From the NCBI GenBank assembly GCA_030610915.1, contig JAUWQS010000122.1, positions 1 through 5,705 of the forward strand: a stretch of DNA of 5,705 nucleotides, read 5' to 3'. This DNA is from Pseudomonadota bacterium. GTDB lineage: Bacteria; Desulfobacterota; Syntrophia; Syntrophales; JADFWA01. This document shows, piece by piece, positions 5,005-5,705 of the stretch. Below the pieces are notes generated by a model that worked only from the letters and a program-made list of their open reading frames with translations, searched no databases and was not told the DNA's origin. The position numbers and the translations under genes are program-made. Position 1 is the stretch's first letter. Each line of letters starts with the position of its first letter.

Positions 5005-5237
5005 AAAAAGGGGACAGATTTATTTTTTTGACAACAGAAAGCCTCTTAGTAAGAGACATTCATGCCATGGAGAGCTCGTTTAGTACTTCCCAATTACCCT
5101 CATCATATTATCCAGCGGGGACAGCTAACCGCCGATAGAATGTTTATGCGGAAAATATCACAAAAGATAGGAAGACGGCTTGAATTGAGCGGTCATGGAC
5201 GGACAAAGAAAAAAAGGGAATAAATTTGTCCCCTTTC
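5005..5237. mobile_element. Small inverted-repeat element derived from a REP-associated tyrosine transposase
   Basis: About 233 bp bounded by imperfect inverted repeats. The left end reads AAAAAGGGGACAGATTTATT (5005-5024); the right end, on the opposite strand from 5237, reads GAAAGGGGACAAATTTATTC. The interior holds the deleted transposase remnant at 5062-5223 on the plus strand. A small palindrome (CTCTTA 5043-5048 with TAAGAG 5050-5055) lies before the remnant start. The right end is 8 bp from the argF stop codon and the left end 8 bp from the -35 box, so the element fills the space between argF and the operon. GGGGACA-type ends of this kind commonly surround Y1 transposase genes in environmental genomes (recollection, not a search). 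With no catalytic domain it could move only with help from an intact relative elsewhere. Confidence 0.65.
5062..5223 (+). pseudogene. Internally deleted REP-associated (Y1/HUH) tyrosine transposase
   Basis: An open frame of 53 codons, ATG 5062 to TAA 5223. The first 21 residues (MPWRARLVLPNYPHHIIQRG and one more) match the characteristic N-terminus of TnpA-REP/Y1 transposases, typically MPR-x-AR-x-x-x-P-x-x-x-HH-(I/V)-x-(Q/R)-RG. The last 27 or so (from MRKISQKIGRRLELSGHG to the basic KKKRE end) look like the usual C-terminus with the GRR and GRxKK pattern. The whole centre is missing, including the HxH metal-binding motif and the catalytic tyrosine helix, so roughly 150-200 residues have been lost by an in-frame deletion near codons 21-25. 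The stop codon lies inside the right inverted repeat, as expected for an element that was once autonomous. The product should be inactive as an enzyme; any remaining DNA-binding role is speculative. Confidence 0.6.
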
Positions 5238-5245
5238 TTCCTCCT

Positions 5246-5705
5246 TTACATCAGGATTTCCAGAATCGCTTTCTGAACATGAAGACGGTTTTCTGCCTGG
5301 TCCAGTACTACAGAGTGGGGACCATCTATTACCTCGGCGGTTATCTCCTCTCCTCTGTGGGCGGGAAGACAATGCATGATAATAACACCGTCTTTTGCGT
5401 GGCTGATCAATTCTGTATTTACCTGATAATCTTTAAATACAGTGGCTCTTTTTGCGCTTTCATCCTCCCTGCCCATGCTTACCCACACATCTGTATAAAT
5501 AACATCGGCACCGGCCGCCGCCTCGGAAGGATTTCGATATAAGGTTACATCACCTTCTTTCATTCCCCTTTTAAGTATGTTCTCATCCGGTTCGTATCCC
5601 GCAGGGCAGGCAAGGGTGCGTTGAAAGGACAATCTTGCCGCCGCATTTATCCAGGAGTTGGCTATATTGTTTCCATCGCCCACATAAGCGATCTTCATGC
5701 CTTCA
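5246..5705 (-). CDS. argF: Ornithine carbamoyltransferase, C-terminal part (5' end outside window)
   Basis: Catalyses carbamoyl phosphate plus ornithine to citrulline in arginine biosynthesis; cytoplasmic, trimeric in the family. The last 153 codons are present, roughly half of a normal protein of about 300 residues, and the frame continues past the right edge. The fragment starts in the ornithine-binding domain (KIAYVGDGNNIANSW), followed by the SMG loop (DVWVSMGRED) and the hallmark HCLPAHRGEE with the reactive cysteine, then DQAENRLHVQKA near the end. The Met at 5698 is internal (MKIAYVGDG is mid-protein), so it is not a start. The stop is TAA at 5246-5248, right beside the transposase-derived element, so the native terminator may have been displaced. 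No link between arginine synthesis and the downstream signalling operon is implied. Confidence 0.95.
   Translation of the reverse strand, partial: EGMKIAYVGDGNNIANSWINAAARLSFQRTLACPAGYEPDENILKRGMKEGDVTLYRNPSEAAAGADVIYTDVWVSMGREDESAKRATVFKDYQVNTELISHAKDGVIIMHCLPAHRGEEITAEVIDGPHSVVLDQAENRLHVQKAILEILM

Noticed and set aside
5195..5542. 115-codon plus-strand ORF over argF
   Set aside because: It reads antisense to well-conserved argF sequence and crosses the right end of the mobile element; a shadow frame.

Overview
The window looks like a signal-transduction neighbourhood from an uncultured or little-studied Gram-negative bacterium. The mix is typical of Desulfobacterota- or Nitrospirota-like genomes: a Fis-type response regulator, Roadblock/LC7 proteins, a REC-DUF4388 protein, a CheY/CheC/PAS-GGDEF operon, and a transposase-derived element bounded by GGGGACA(A/G)ATTTATT repeats. 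Base composition is moderate to slightly AT-rich. The taxonomic guess is inference from gene content only.

Layout. Positions 2-226 (+) are the C-terminal tail of a Fis-type DNA-binding response regulator. Two paralogous plus-strand loci follow. Locus A has a structured-looking leader (253-415), a short N-terminal segment (416-535) and a Roadblock/LC7 domain (536-889). Positions 890-1131 are non-coding and hold a terminator-like hairpin and a REP-like inverted repeat. Locus B has a matching leader (1132-1284) and a 512-residue protein (1285-2823): Trp-rich N-terminus, CheY-like receiver, DUF4388, Lys/Glu/Arg-rich helix with 45-bp tandem repeats, and C-terminal Roadblock/LC7 domain. In both loci the Roadblock domain has its own AAGGAGG exactly 8 nt before an in-frame ATG, so each could make a long form and a free Roadblock form.

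On the minus strand, converging on locus B, is a tight three-gene operon transcribed from about 4961 down to 2976: a single-domain CheY-like receiver, a CheC-family phosphatase, and a PAS-GGDEF protein whose signature is GGGGF instead of GG(D/E)EF while its RxxD inhibitory site is kept. A good sigma-70-type promoter (TTGACA, 17 bp, TAGAAA) lies directly upstream. Next to it, 5005-5237 is a small inverted-repeat-bounded element carrying a 53-codon, internally deleted remnant of a REP-associated (Y1/HUH) tyrosine transposase. The element ends 8 bp from the stop codon of argF (minus strand, C-terminal 153 residues present).

Working together (inference): the CheY-like protein and CheC would form a phosphorylation/dephosphorylation pair. 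The PAS-GGDEF protein is more likely a c-di-GMP reader or a dead cyclase than an enzyme. The REC-DUF4388-Roadblock protein could link phosphorylation to a Ras/MglA-type small GTPase through its Roadblock domain, but no GTPase gene is in the window. The most original signals are the paired leaders with matching hairpins, the duplicated internal-start arrangement, and the locally out-of-frame Trp motif of locus A.
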